From: an uncultured Rhodobiaceae bacterium
GTDB lineage: Bacteria > Pseudomonadota > Alphaproteobacteria > RS24
Reading direction: 5' to 3'
Assembly: GCA_913020275.1 (NCBI GenBank)
Contig: CAJWBV010000066.1
Span: 1-5,656, forward strand
DNA length: 5,656 nt
Numbering within the stretch: the first letter of the stretch is position 1; each line of letters opens with the position of its first letter. The notes beneath the pieces are model-generated. The model saw nothing but the letters and a program-made list of their open reading frames with translations, was not told the DNA's origin and ran no database searches. Below, in pieces: positions 1-5,656 of this stretch. A program made the translations under genes and the position numbers.

Positions 1-1
1 G

Positions 2-820
2 CGCGAAACAGTGGCCGGCTTGCTGGCACGCGGGTCTCATGTGGTGCTCGCCGGACGCTCATGCAAGAAGTTGCGCACCTTAATCGACGGGCTGGCCGAT
101 GATGGCTATGACACAGATGCGCTCACGCCGGTAATTTGCGATTTGGCCGATCTTGATAGTGTGGCCTTGGCCGTGCAGGAGATAAATAAATTGCTTCGCA
201 TGAAGCCGCTCGACATCTTGGTCGAAAACGCCGGCATTATGCCGGTTAAATACAGCGAAACCCCGCAAGGCCATGAGATCAGCTTCGGCACAAATGTGCT
301 GGGGCATTTTGCTTTGCGCGCTGGGCTACTGCGCGGGTGCCTGTCGGAAAAGGCACGGGTCATTATTCTGACCGGCGACATTTATGTTTTTTCGGACAGC
401 TGTTCCCCCGATTTCCGCTGGCGCACGCCGCTTGGCGGCATCAAGGCTTATAATCGCAGCAAACTCGGAAATTTCTGGGTGGCGCGCGAACTGCAACGGC
501 GTTACCCGCGCCTCAATGTGTTTATTGTGCACCCGGGAGTTGTCGCGACCAATCTCGGTGCCGGCGGCGCGGTTGCAAGGGCGATGAAACGGCGTTTGTT
601 GATCGATCCGGTTGCGGGTGCCCAAACAAGCCTCATTTGCGCTACACAGCCCGATCTGGCGTATGGCAGCTATTATCACAATGTCTATGGCGAGGTTGAG
701 TTGACCAATGCCGACCCGGCCATGAATGACTGGGAAGCGCGCCAATTCTGGAACGCCTGCGCGCGCCTCTCCGAAAGGGGTGAGGCGGCGCAAATCAGCA
801 CCTTGCGCCGCGCTTCCTGA
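2..820 (+). CDS. SDR family NAD(P)-dependent oxidoreductase, RDH/WWOX-like, 5' partial
   Basis: This is the 3' part of a classical short-chain dehydrogenase/reductase, a Rossmann-fold enzyme using NAD(P)H; the substrate cannot be read from the sequence. The frame is open to the left edge (codons R-E-T before the GTG at 11), and that GTG falls inside the usual first helix of the fold. The true start and the TGxxxGIG cofactor loop are therefore outside the window. Numbering from the GTG, visible landmarks are VVLAGR (11-16, end of beta-2; the arginine suggests NADPH), CDLAD (43-47), ENAGIM (72-77, the NNAG-type motif), FGTNVLGHF (92-100), the catalytic YNRSK (Y147, K151) and HPGVVATNL after it. 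FGTNxLGHF and the C-terminal region resemble retinol dehydrogenase/WWOX-type SDRs. The strand before the active site reads RVIILTGDIYV where most relatives have VSS, so the usual catalytic serine is not evident. It is 114 bases upstream of panB on the same strand, and no functional link is obvious. Family assignment is firm; substrate is unknown. Confidence 0.9.
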   Translation, partial: RETVAGLLARGSHVVLAGRSCKKLRTLIDGLADDGYDTDALTPVICDLADLDSVALAVQEINKLLRMKPLDILVENAGIMPVKYSETPQGHEISFGTNVLGHFALRAGLLRGCLSEKARVIILTGDIYVFSDSCSPDFRWRTPLGGIKAYNRSKLGNFWVARELQRRYPRLNVFIVHPGVVATNLGAGGAVARAMKRRLLIDPVAGAQTSLICATQPDLAYGSYYHNVYGEVELTNADPAMNDWEARQFWNACARLSERGEAAQISTLRRAS

Positions 821-891
821 TTTGCGCTTATGGCCAATATCGGCTAGCTTTCGCGCAAGAGAACACGCTTGCTCTCACCACCCGTTTTCAT

Positions 892-921
892 ACACCTTTG
901 ACCGGTTTTCCGGTGCGGTGT
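892..921 (+). promoter_or_regulatory. Imperfect hairpin in the leader before panB
   Basis: An inner stem ACCGG (901-905) pairs perfectly with CCGGT (910-914) around a TTTT loop. An outer stem ACACC (892-896) pairs with GGTGT (917-921), with a small internal loop (TTTG on one side, GC on the other). The structure ends three bases before the panB Shine-Dalgarno sequence. No T-run follows, so it is not a standard terminator. If transcribed, it could influence translation initiation or mRNA stability of panB, but this is inference. The TTGACC at 898-903 inside it resembles a -35 box, yet no good -10 box lies at the right distance. Confidence 0.35.
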
Positions 922-924
922 TCT

Positions 925-929
925 GGAGA
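925..929 (+). promoter_or_regulatory. Ribosome binding site of panB
   Basis: GGAGA lies five bases before the ATG at 935 and supports that start. This is the clearest Shine-Dalgarno match in the window together with that of the yfgM-like gene. Confidence 0.7.
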
Positions 930-934
930 ATCTC

Positions 935-1777
935 ATGTCAACGCACGCGGGCAGCAAACGCTTAACGGTACCGGATCTAGTGGCGCGCAAAGGCAAAGAC
1001 CCCATTGTTTGCCTGACATCCTATCACGCGCATACCGCCAAATTGATTGATCCGCATGTCGATCTTTTGCTCGTTGGCGACAGCCTCGGCATGGTCATGT
1101 ATGGCATGGAAACGACGCTGGGTGTGACGCTCGAAATGATGATCGCCCATGGTGCGGCGGTGGTGCGCGGGTCCCAAAAAGCGCTGGTGGTTATTGATTT
1201 GCCGTTTGGCACTTACGAAGAAAGCCCGGCGTATGCGTTTCACAATGCCGCGCGCGCGATTAAGGAAACCGGTGCGCAGGCGGTGAAACTTGAAGGTGGC
1301 ACGCGCATGGAAGCAACGGTTCGGCATCTGACCGAGCGCGGCATTCCCGTAATGGGGCATATCGGCCTGACGCCGCAAAATGTAAATGTGATGGGCGGCT
1401 TCAAAACGCAAGGCCGCAGTCGTGCCGAGTGGCCACAAATTAAAGAAGACGCAAAAGCCCTCGCGCGCGCGGGCGCATTTGCCATTGTTCTGGAAGGGAT
1501 GGCGGCGGAACTGGCCGATAAAATCTCTTCCGAAATATCCGTGCCGACCATTGGCATTGGCGCGTCCCCCGGATGTGACGGACAAATTCTGGTGACCGAA
1601 GATATGCTTGGGCTGTCTCCGTCTGTGCCGAAATTTGTCAAGGAATTTGCCACGCTGGGTGCACAAATTGCCGGGGCTGCGGAAACCTACGCGCAAGAAG
1701 TGAAAGCAAGAAAATTTCCTGAGCAAAAGCATACCTATGCTATGAAAGCTGACGAGGACGAGCCAAAGGCCGAATAA
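935..1777 (+). CDS. panB: 3-methyl-2-oxobutanoate hydroxymethyltransferase (PanB)
   Basis: PanB makes ketopantoate from 3-methyl-2-oxobutanoate (alpha-ketoisovalerate) and 5,10-methylene-tetrahydrofolate, the first committed step of pantothenate and CoA synthesis, in the cytoplasm; it is a Mg2+-dependent TIM-barrel enzyme. The 280 residues compare with about 264 in E. coli. Seen here: LLVGDSLGMV (45-54) with metal-binding D49, VVIDLPFGTY (85-94) with D88, AVKLEGG (116-122) with K118 and E120, GHIGLTPQ (141-148), the catalytic glutamate E187 in IVLEGM, and PTIGIGASPGCDGQILV (204-220). All expected active-site residues are present. The extra length is mostly a charged tail (about 258-280, rich in K and E). 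The ATG at 935 has a good ribosome binding site. panC, often its neighbour, is not in this window. The next gene follows after ten bases, so panB probably heads or belongs to the operon with yfgM-bamB-der. Confidence 0.97.
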   Translation: MSTHAGSKRLTVPDLVARKGKDPIVCLTSYHAHTAKLIDPHVDLLLVGDSLGMVMYGMETTLGVTLEMMIAHGAAVVRGSQKALVVIDLPFGTYEESPAYAFHNAARAIKETGAQAVKLEGGTRMEATVRHLTERGIPVMGHIGLTPQNVNVMGGFKTQGRSRAEWPQIKEDAKALARAGAFAIVLEGMAAELADKISSEISVPTIGIGASPGCDGQILVTEDMLGLSPSVPKFVKEFATLGAQIAGAAETYAQEVKARKFPEQKHTYAMKADEDEPKAE

Positions 1778-1781
1778 GGAG
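1776..1781 (+). promoter_or_regulatory. Ribosome binding site of the yfgM-like gene
   Basis: AAGGAG overlaps the panB stop codon (TAA, 1775-1777) and sits six bases before the GTG at 1788. This supports the GTG start and suggests that translation of the two genes is coupled. Confidence 0.7.
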
Positions 1782-1787
1782 CAGACC

Positions 1788-2462
1788 GTGAGTGATATTT
1801 TTGCTGAAGTAGATGCCGACCTGCGCCGCGACCGGTGGCAGGCCCTGTGGGATCGCTATGGCTTGCTGGTTATCGGCGGGGCGGTCGGTATTGTTTTGCT
1901 GGTTGCCATTATTGTTGGTTATCGCGCTTTTCAGCAGTCGCAAAACGAAGCGGCGTCGTTGCGTTATGAGGCCTTGCTTCAGCAGATTGGCGAAGAAGAA
2001 GCCAGTGCGCAGTTTGAAGCGCTCAGTTCCTTTGCCCGGGAAGAAACCAATGGCTACGGCGTGCTTGCTGCCTTTGGTGCCGCGCGCGTGGCCGCTGAAA
2101 ATGGCGATTTTACTGCCGCATTGGCGGGATTTGACGCCTTGGCCGCACGCGGTGATCTGGCGCGCCCGATGCGCGATTATGCACGCCTCCAGGCCGCTAT
2201 TGTTCTGGTGAACCAGAAGGCCAGCGCTGATGATATTGCGGCGCGGCTGGCACGTTTGTTTGATGAGGGAAATGCGCTGCGCCCGATTGCGCGCGATATT
2301 CTGGCACTGGCCTATTTCACCAAAGACGCGCCGCTAAAGGCGCGCGAATTATATGCCGAGCAATTGGCCGACCCTGATGCCACACCGTTCAGCAAACAAC
2401 GGGCTCAGATTATGCTGAGTGAAGTTGAGGCGAAATTACGCCCGTCAAGTCAGGCTGAATGA
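1788..2462 (+). CDS. yfgM: YfgM-like tetratricopeptide membrane protein (Sec translocon ancillary subunit family)
   Basis: A 224-residue protein with a short charged N-terminus (1-24, cytoplasmic by the positive-inside pattern R13/R14/R16/R23), one hydrophobic membrane segment (about 25-45, GLLVIGGAVG onward), and a soluble alpha-helical C-terminal domain (about 50-220), rich in alanine and spaced like tetratricopeptide repeats (for example AFGAARVAAENGDFTAAL, 95-112). E. coli YfgM (206 residues) has the same plan and binds SecYEG and the chaperone PpiD on the periplasmic side, helping exported proteins. Position directly before bamB and der, as in E. coli, is the strongest support for the name. 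The start is GTG with a strong ribosome binding site. The stop codon overlaps a possible ATG at 2459 (ATGA) of the next gene. Sequence of this family diverges quickly, so the assignment rests on architecture and gene order more than on identity; the exact role in this organism is inferred. Confidence 0.85.
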   Translation: MSDIFAEVDADLRRDRWQALWDRYGLLVIGGAVGIVLLVAIIVGYRAFQQSQNEAASLRYEALLQQIGEEEASAQFEALSSFAREETNGYGVLAAFGAARVAAENGDFTAALAGFDALAARGDLARPMRDYARLQAAIVLVNQKASADDIAARLARLFDEGNALRPIARDILALAYFTKDAPLKARELYAEQLADPDATPFSKQRAQIMLSEVEAKLRPSSQAE

Positions 2463-2481
2463 GTGTAATGCGATTTAGTGA

Positions 2482-2496
2482 GATTTTGTTAAAATC
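2482..2496 (+). promoter_or_regulatory. AT-rich palindrome and possible extended -10 element before bamB
   Basis: GATTTT (2482-2487) and AAAATC (2491-2496) form a perfect inverted repeat around GTT. Within it, TG-T-TAAAAT (2487-2495) resembles an extended -10 promoter element with one mismatch in the hexamer; no good -35 box is seen upstream. A start of transcription near 2502 would leave a short leader to the ATG at 2519. The palindrome might instead be an operator or only reflect local AT richness. No T-run follows, so it is not a terminator. Speculative. Confidence 0.25.
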
Positions 2497-2518
2497 AAAA
2501 GGTGAAAGTCAAAAGCCA

Positions 2519-3907
2519 ATGAACGCCATTTCCCGTAACCCGAAAACGTACAGGCAGCCGACATTGCCGGTCTTGGGGCTTGCTCTGTTTCTGGCCGCTT
2601 GCGGCGCTGATGAAAAGCCAAAGCTGGACGGTGAGCGCATCTCGGTTTTGAATTTTGAACGCGCGTTGGCTGTCGACCCGCGCGTCAGCGAGCAGGCGGT
2701 TATTCTGCCGCCGGTTTTCAGAAACAGCGACTGGCCCAATCCCGGCGGTTACGCCAGCCATGCCGCCTATCACCTTGCGCTTGACGGCAATCAGCAGGCG
2801 TTCAAGGTCAATGCCGTTTCCGGTAATACCGCCGATTTACGATTGAAAGGCGCGCCTGTTGTCGGTGATGGAAAAGTTTTTGCATTGGGTGCTGAATTGG
2901 ATGTCTCGGCGCTCGATGCCACGACCGGCAAGATTATGTGGCAGACTTCTGTCGCTGCTCAAGACACTGAACCCAATAGAGGGCTGACACGGTTTCTAGG
3001 TTTTGGTGAAAAGGCCGTGGATATCGAAGACGGCTTTGGCGGTGGTCTCGCATATAATGATGGTCGGGTTTTTGTAACCACCGGATTTGGCGAGATTACT
3101 GCTCTGTCGGCCGAGACCGGTGACGTCATTTGGCAAATTCGCAATTCGGTGCCGTTTTCCAATGCACCGACAATTCGCGCCGGTCGCCTATATGCCGTGT
3201 CGCGCGACAGCCGCCTTCAGGTGATATCGACCCAAGACGGTAGTCGCCTGTGGGAGCATTTGGCGATTACCGAGTTGGCAACCGTTATCGGAGCCACCAG
3301 TCCGGCGGTAGACTCGCGTATGGTTGTTGCCGGTTTTAATTCCGGCGAAATCGTTGCGCTGAACAGTATTAATGGTCGGGTGGCCTGGTCGGACAGCCTG
3401 ACAAGTCGTGCCACCCAGGTCACGCCCCTGTCTGAGCTTAACGCCATTGTTGGCCGCCCCGTGATTGACGGTGACAGGGTTTTTGCTGTGTCGCATGGCG
3501 GGCGCATGGTCAGCATTGATATGCGTACCGGTGAACGTATCTGGACAGCAGATATTGGTTCGATCGAAACACCCTGGGTTTTGGGAGATTTTATATTTGT
3601 CGTCACGCTGGACGGGCAGGTTGTGTGCTTGTCGAGCGCGCAAGGCCGCGTGCGCTGGGTGAGCCAGCTGCCGGCTTTTGAAGACCCCGATGATCGCGAA
3701 GGGCGCATCAATTGGACGGGGCCGGTGCTGGCAAGCGGCAAAATTTATGTCGCGTCTTCGACCGGCGAAATGCTGGCGCTTGATCCGGCCAATGGCGAAA
3801 TCAGTGAGCGTGTGGATTTGGGTGAGCCTGTCAATCTGCCGCCTGTGGTGGCAGATGGCACGATTTACTTTTTGACCGATGACGGTAGCCTGATCGCGCG
3901 TCGGTAA
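2519..3907 (+). CDS. bamB: Outer membrane protein assembly lipoprotein BamB, PQQ-like beta-propeller
   Basis: BamB is the periplasmic beta-propeller lipoprotein of the BAM complex, which inserts beta-barrel proteins into the outer membrane. From the ATG at 2519 (462 residues) there is a classical lipoprotein signal: basic n-region (R6, K9, R12), hydrophobic LPVLGLALFL, lipobox LAAC with C28 as lipidated residue; glycine at +2 fits outer-membrane sorting. Then come repeated PQQ-type blade ends: SALDATTGKIMW (130-141), TALSAETGDVIW (194-205), QVISTQDGSRLW (234-245), VALNSINGRVAW (279-290), VSIDMRTGERIW (331-342), VCLSSAQGRVRW (369-380), LALDPANGEISE (419-430), and a last half-blade (442-462) that probably closes an eight-bladed ring with the N-terminal strand. 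An in-frame ATG at 2459, overlapping the yfgM stop, would add 20 residues; I prefer 2519 because the extra stretch is AT-rich, with codons unlike the rest, and would give a 47-residue signal. Neither start has a strong ribosome binding site. E. coli BamB is 392 residues, so this one is longer, partly through loops around 145-175 and 384-398. Gene order yfgM-bamB-der supports the name. Confidence 0.9.
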   Translation: MNAISRNPKTYRQPTLPVLGLALFLAACGADEKPKLDGERISVLNFERALAVDPRVSEQAVILPPVFRNSDWPNPGGYASHAAYHLALDGNQQAFKVNAVSGNTADLRLKGAPVVGDGKVFALGAELDVSALDATTGKIMWQTSVAAQDTEPNRGLTRFLGFGEKAVDIEDGFGGGLAYNDGRVFVTTGFGEITALSAETGDVIWQIRNSVPFSNAPTIRAGRLYAVSRDSRLQVISTQDGSRLWEHLAITELATVIGATSPAVDSRMVVAGFNSGEIVALNSINGRVAWSDSLTSRATQVTPLSELNAIVGRPVIDGDRVFAVSHGGRMVSIDMRTGERIWTADIGSIETPWVLGDFIFVVTLDGQVVCLSSAQGRVRWVSQLPAFEDPDDREGRINWTGPVLASGKIYVASSTGEMLALDPANGEISERVDLGEPVNLPPVVADGTIYFLTDDGSLIARR

Positions 3908-3928
3908 CGACCACGGACACAAAAGACA

Positions 3929-5350
3929 ATGCAACCGTTTGTACTGGCCATTGTCGGCCGGCCCAATGTGGGCAAATCAACCCTGTTCAACCGCCTTGTC
4001 GGGCGGCGACTTGCGCTGGTCGATGACCAGCCGGGGGTAACGCGCGACCGGCGTTTTGGCGATGCGCGACTGGGCGATTTACGGTTTCAGATTGTTGATA
4101 CGGCCGGCTTTGAGGAAGGCCGTTCCGGATCGTTGCAGGCACGTATGCGCGAGCAAACCGAAGCCGCAATTGAAGAAGCCGATATGGTTTTGATGCTGAC
4201 CGATGCCCGCGCCGGGCTGTTGCCGGAAGACGAATTTTTCGCGCGCTTGCTGAGAAAAACTGACGTACCGGTTATTCTGGCGGCCAATAAATGCGAAGGG
4301 CACGCCGGCGAAACCGGCTTTAATGAAGCCTATAAATTGGGGCTGGGCACACCCATTGCGCTGTCTGCAGAACATGGGCAGGGCACGGACGAATTATATA
4401 CGCAATTACGCGACGCCATCGCCGCGCATGCTCATGCCAATCCAATTGCCGACACGGATAGGTCAGATGAAGAGGATGTGGCATTTGATCCGGAAACGCC
4501 GTTTGAAGACGACCCCGAACGTCCGCTGCGCATTGCCATTTTGGGACGTCCGAATGCGGGCAAATCGACCCTGATAAACAGGCTGCTTGGCACGGATCGA
4601 CTTTTGACCGGGCCGGAGGCAGGCATCACGCGCGACAGCATTTCAGTGAACTGGGTCTGGCACGGTGCCGGTGCACCCGATGCAGGGCGTGCCGTTACCT
4701 TGTGGGATACTGCAGGCATGCGCCGCAAGGCCCGCGTAACAGAAAAGCTGGAAAAGCTATCGGTCGCCGACGGTCTTCGCGCGGTGAAGTTTGCGGAGAT
4801 TGTGGTGCTTCTGATTGATGCCACCAGCCCGTTTGACAAGCAGGATGTGCAACTGGCCGATTTGGTCGAACGCGAAGGGCGCGCGCTTATTATCGGCATT
4901 AACAAATGGGATTTGAAACTCGACCGTCAGGAAGTGCGCCAAACAGTCAACGACACGTTGTTACGCGCGTTGCCCAAATTGCGCGGTGTGCCGGTGATTA
5001 TGCTGTCGGCGGAAACCGGTCGGGGCGTCGAACAGCTCATGCCGGCCATCATTCGGCAATATGGGCTGTGGAATGCCCGTATCGGCACGGCCAAGCTCAA
5101 TAATTGGCTGTCGGGTGTGATTGAGCACCATCCGCCACCCGCCGATAAGGGGCGTCCGGTGCGGCTGCGTTACATCACCCAAGCCAAATCGCGCCCGCCA
5201 ACTTTTGTGACCTTTTCGAGCCGCGGCCATGCCGTACCCGAGAGCTATCAGCGTTATTTGGTTAATGGCCTGCGTGAAACATTTGACCTTGCGGGTGTGC
5301 CGCTGCGCCTTTTCGTGCGCAAAGGCAAAAACCCCTACGAAGACAAATAG
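3929..5350 (+). CDS. der: Ribosome biogenesis GTPase Der (EngA)
   Basis: Der is an essential GTPase with two tandem G domains that assists maturation of the 50S ribosomal subunit. The 473 residues (E. coli 490) show G domain 1: GRPNVGKST (10-18, P-loop), VTRD (37-40), DTAG (57-60), NKCE (120-123, G4), SAE (146-148, G5). An acidic linker (about 175-198) leads to G domain 2: GRPNAGKST (206-214), ITRD (233-236), DTAG (260-263), NKWD (325-328), SAE (360-362). The C-terminal KH-like RNA-binding domain covers about 383-468, with VRLRYITQ (411-418) and a basic end [11 protein letters not shown] (460-470). G4 of domain 1 ends in glutamate in place of the usual aspartate; domain 2 is canonical. The gene begins 21 bases after bamB and the ATG at 3929 begins right before the conserved first strand; its Shine-Dalgarno match is weak (AAAAGA too close, CGGA too far), so read-through or coupling from bamB may help. 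Assignment is secure. Confidence 0.98.
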   Translation: MQPFVLAIVGRPNVGKSTLFNRLVGRRLALVDDQPGVTRDRRFGDARLGDLRFQIVDTAGFEEGRSGSLQARMREQTEAAIEEADMVLMLTDARAGLLPEDEFFARLLRKTDVPVILAANKCEGHAGETGFNEAYKLGLGTPIALSAEHGQGTDELYTQLRDAIAAHAHANPIADTDRSDEEDVAFDPETPFEDDPERPLRIAILGRPNAGKSTLINRLLGTDRLLTGPEAGITRDSISVNWVWHGAGAPDAGRAVTLWDTAGMRRKARVTEKLEKLSVADGLRAVKFAEIVVLLIDATSPFDKQDVQLADLVEREGRALIIGINKWDLKLDRQEVRQTVNDTLLRALPKLRGVPVIMLSAETGRGVEQLMPAIIRQYGLWNARIGTAKLNNWLSGVIEHHPPPADKGRPVRLRYITQAKSRPPTFVTFSSRGHAVPESYQRYLVNGLRETFDLAGVPLRLFVRKGKNPYEDK

Positions 5351-5353
5351 GCG

Positions 5354-5656
5354 TCAACGCACAAATCGAACGATTTCGCCGGTGCGTTTTTCCTGCGGCG
5401 ACAGCAATTCCAGAAACAGCGGCGCAACATCAGTGGGAGTGGGCAGTGTATTCGGGTCTTCGCCGGGCATGGCTTGGGCGCGCATCGCCGTGCGCACCGG
5501 CCCGGGCGACAAAAGATTGACCCGCAACGCGTCGTTTTCATGTTCATGCGCCCAAGTTCTCACCATGGCATCAAGGGCGGCTTTCGAGGTGGCATAAGCC
5601 CCCCAAAAGGCGCGCGCCTTGCCAGCCGCGCCGGAGGTTACGAAAACTGCGCGCGG
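5354..5656 (-). CDS. YciK-like short-chain dehydrogenase/reductase, 5' partial
   Basis: This is the C-terminal 100 residues of an SDR oxidoreductase; the frame stays open to the right edge, so the start and cofactor-binding half are missing. Reading on the - strand, the visible part has the active-site strand AVFVTSGAAG (catalytic serine present), then YATSKAAL (catalytic Y and K of the YxxxK motif), LRVNLLSPGPVRTAMRAQAM, and the tail EDPNTLPTPTDVAPLFLELL. The sequence RTAMRA, EDP, a TP-D pair and PL-L in this order closely resembles E. coli YciK (TRTAMRA...EDP...TPADIMPLYL), an SDR of unclear physiological role, so a YciK-like assignment is reasonable. The ATG at 5566 is internal, because the catalytic motif is upstream of it. 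The gene converges on der, with three bases between the two stop codons, and its last codons contain the der terminator candidate. Family is certain, subfamily likely, substrate unknown. Confidence 0.9.
   Translation of the reverse strand, partial: PRAVFVTSGAAGKARAFWGAYATSKAALDAMVRTWAHEHENDALRVNLLSPGPVRTAMRAQAMPGEDPNTLPTPTDVAPLFLELLSPQEKRTGEIVRFVR
5356..5391 (+). terminator. Rho-independent terminator candidate for the panB-yfgM-bamB-der unit
   Basis: Six bases after the der stop, AACGCAC (5356-5362) pairs with GTGCGTT (5382-5388). Directly inside it, AAATCG (5363-5368) pairs with CGATTT (5371-5376), leaving a five-base bulge (CGCCG, 5377-5381) on the 3' side. A run of five T (5387-5391) follows on the + strand, its first two bases shared with the stem. 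The other strand has no comparable T-run after the hairpin, so it should act in the der direction only. It lies inside the last codons of the convergent SDR gene. Confidence 0.6.

Larger units (their letters stand above)
821..934. other. Spacer between the SDR gene and panB
   Basis: The 114 bases hold the hairpin and ribosome binding site described separately. A weak inverted repeat, TTGCGC (822-827) with GCGCAA (853-858), has a 25-base loop and no T-run, so I do not call a terminator for the SDR gene. A promoter for panB is expected here if panB is not co-transcribed with the SDR gene; the best match, TTGCTC (869-874) with CATACA (889-894), is poor in both sequence and spacing. Confidence 0.5.

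Noticed and set aside
822..858. Inverted repeat TTGCGC...GCGCAA after the SDR stop
   Set aside because: The loop of 25 bases is long, the stem has only six pairs, and no T-run follows, so it is not a credible terminator.
726..965. Small + strand open frame bridging the SDR gene end and panB start
   Set aside because: It overlaps both real genes in another frame and its translation has no family features or good start signal.
977..1732. Long open frame on the - strand (251 codons) opposite panB
   Set aside because: It lies fully opposite a certain panB gene; the translation is rich in H, R, F and C with no recognisable domain, as expected from the antisense of a moderately GC-rich gene.
3188..3934. 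Long open frame on the - strand (248 codons) opposite bamB
   Set aside because: It is antisense to clear beta-propeller repeats, shows no domain and no ribosome binding site that I can see.
5229..5597. + strand open frame of 122 codons over the end of der and the convergent gene
   Set aside because: It overlaps the KH domain of der and is antisense to the SDR active site; both real genes explain the region.
1..5656. Mobile elements, CRISPR arrays, tRNA or rRNA genes, defence or novel multi-gene system
   Set aside because: Reading both strands I saw no transposase, no regularly spaced repeats, no terminal inverted repeats and no tRNA-like cloverleaf; every gene belongs to a known housekeeping or common enzyme family.

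Overview
This window looks like a chromosomal housekeeping segment from a Gram-negative bacterium, most likely an alphaproteobacterium. The evidence is the moderately GC-rich base composition, an outer-membrane lipoprotein of the BamB type, a first Der G domain with an NKCE-type G4 motif, and a gene order with panB next to yfgM-bamB-der. I cannot name the genus from the sequence alone.

Layout, left to right. Positions 2-820 (+) hold the 3' part of a short-chain dehydrogenase/reductase (SDR) related to the retinol-dehydrogenase/WWOX-type branch; its start lies outside the window. A 114-base spacer (821-934) with an imperfect hairpin leads into panB (935-1777, +), the first committed enzyme of pantothenate/CoA synthesis. 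Ten bases later comes a YfgM-like single-pass membrane protein (1788-2462, +), then the beta-propeller lipoprotein BamB (best start 2519, possible coupled start 2459; ends 3907, +), then the two-G-domain ribosome assembly GTPase Der (3929-5350, +). On the opposite strand, converging on der with only 3 bases between stop codons, is the 3' part of a YciK-like SDR (5354-5656, -) that runs off the right edge.

The four + strand genes panB-yfgM-bamB-der are closely spaced and probably form one transcription unit. The yfgM-bamB-der trio is the same order known from Escherichia coli (hisS-yfgM-bamB-der), here with panB in the upstream place. YfgM acts at the Sec translocon, BamB belongs to the outer-membrane protein assembly machine, and Der matures the 50S ribosomal subunit, so the cluster joins CoA supply, ribosome assembly and envelope protein export/assembly.

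I found no mobile element, CRISPR array, tRNA, rRNA or recognisable novel multi-gene system. The most interesting signals are small: a terminator-like hairpin for der written into the last codons of the converging gene, an AT-rich palindromic leader before bamB that makes its start uncertain, a structured leader before panB, and an SDR that lacks the usual catalytic serine motif.
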